The notes under the pieces are model-generated. The model worked only from the letters and a program-made list of their open reading frames with translations, made no database searches and had not been told where the DNA came from. This document shows positions 63,799 to 64,000 of a DNA stretch of 64,000 nt, in pieces (the first letter of the stretch is position 1; each line of letters starts with the position of its first letter). This stretch comes from Fodinibius sp051746985 (lineage in GTDB: Bacteria; Bacteroidota; Rhodothermia; Balneolales; Balneolaceae): positions 1 through 64,000 of the forward strand of contig JBNJFP010000001.1 in the NCBI GenBank assembly GCA_051746985.1. The letters run 5' to 3'. Made by a program: the position numbers and the translations under genes.

Positions 63799-64000
63799 AT
63801 GACTTCAGATATTTCCGGCACTCAAAGGCATCTGAAATTCATGCGGCAGGCTTTTCTTCTGGCTGAGCAGGCCTATGAAGAAAAGGAAATTCCAGTTGGT
63901 GCTATAATTGTAAAGAACGATCATGTTATTGGTAAGGGATACAACCAGACTGAACGTTTAAAAGATCCTACTGCTCACGCTGAGATTCTAGCTATATCGG
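63799..64000 (+). CDS. tadA: tRNA-specific adenosine deaminase TadA (partial, cut by window end)
   Basis: The first 67 residues of a zinc deaminase that makes inosine at the wobble position of tRNA-Arg. Starts at ATG 63799 (MTSDISGTQRHLKFMRQA). The cytidine-deaminase-type fold is recognisable in LAEQAYEEKEIPVGAIIV, and the HAE zinc/catalytic motif is in PTAHAEILAI. The PCxxC part lies beyond the window. Divergent from apt. Confidence 0.93.
   Translation, partial: MTSDISGTQRHLKFMRQAFLLAEQAYEEKEIPVGAIIVKNDHVIGKGYNQTERLKDPTAHAEILAIS

Noticed and set aside
1..64000. CRISPR array, tRNA or rRNA genes, insertion sequences
   Set aside because: No regularly spaced repeats, no cloverleaf or rRNA-like segments, and no transposase or integrase coding sequence were found on reading both strands.

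Overview
The window looks like chromosomal DNA of a marine or halophilic member of the Bacteroidota/Balneolota/Rhodothermota branch. I infer this from the gene families: a TonB-dependent receptor, a lipoprotein BamD, a two-domain Nfu, DUF2480, DUF5777, a TM2/DUF2752 pair and a NupC-Tdk pair. Several presumptive promoters carry a TAnnTTTG -7 element like that of Bacteroidota, and base composition is moderate. The genus is inference. There are no rRNA or tRNA genes, CRISPR arrays, transposases or phage genes. The sequence is interrupted by 100 Ns at 19230-19329 and ends inside tadA.

Layout. 0-6.8 kb: envelope and small membrane genes (a TonB-dependent receptor; DUF2752 and TM2; a 5'-truncated DUF5777 barrel remnant; a Bax-inhibitor-1 homologue; MltG). 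6.8-16.7 kb, minus strand: a TPR/periplasmic-binding protein, guaA, the run efp-accB-accC-gcvH closed by a terminator, an NSS symporter and metG. 16.9-21.4 kb: small membrane genes, a SpoU methyltransferase, a histidine kinase cut by the gap, and a 52-residue YqaE/Pmp3 gene. 21.4-30.2 kb, plus strand: greA, ugd, a four-helix-bundle cassette bracketed by inverted repeats, a UDP-glucuronate decarboxylase, a NUDIX hydrolase, an Omp85-like barrel, a lipoprotein with a caspase-like domain that lacks its catalytic residues, a DMT transporter and pta.

30.5-42.4 kb, plus strand: sufBCDS-nfu-sufA-DUF2480 for Fe-S cluster assembly, then SDR-fni-prenyl synthase for isoprenoids, then bamD-nadD-S66 peptidase. 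42.4-49.9 kb, minus strand: a six-gene run, tdk-nupC-PPIase-surA-moxR-vWA. 50-51.5 kb: an FMN-dependent alpha-hydroxy-acid oxidase with an apparent frameshift in an A8 tract, and a small membrane gene. 51.6-56.5 kb, plus strand: der, a lone nuoI, a DinB-like protein, a seven-TM protein, a peroxiredoxin, about 700 bp of AT-rich non-coding DNA with a perfect 21-nt palindrome, and a fasciclin protein. 56.5-60.9 kb, minus strand: a compact six-gene run of RimB-like peptidase, RimK ligase, AspA-like hydrolase, DUF952, metallopeptidase and lipid kinase. 61.3-64 kb: an unrecognised coiled-coil/lipoprotein pair, apt, and a divergent partial tadA.

Most genes are housekeeping. I cannot claim a proven new system. 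The best candidates for something undescribed are the Omp85-like barrel with its pseudo-caspase lipoprotein, the inverted-repeat-bounded four-helix-bundle cassette inside the ugd-uxs pair, and the extended RimK operon.
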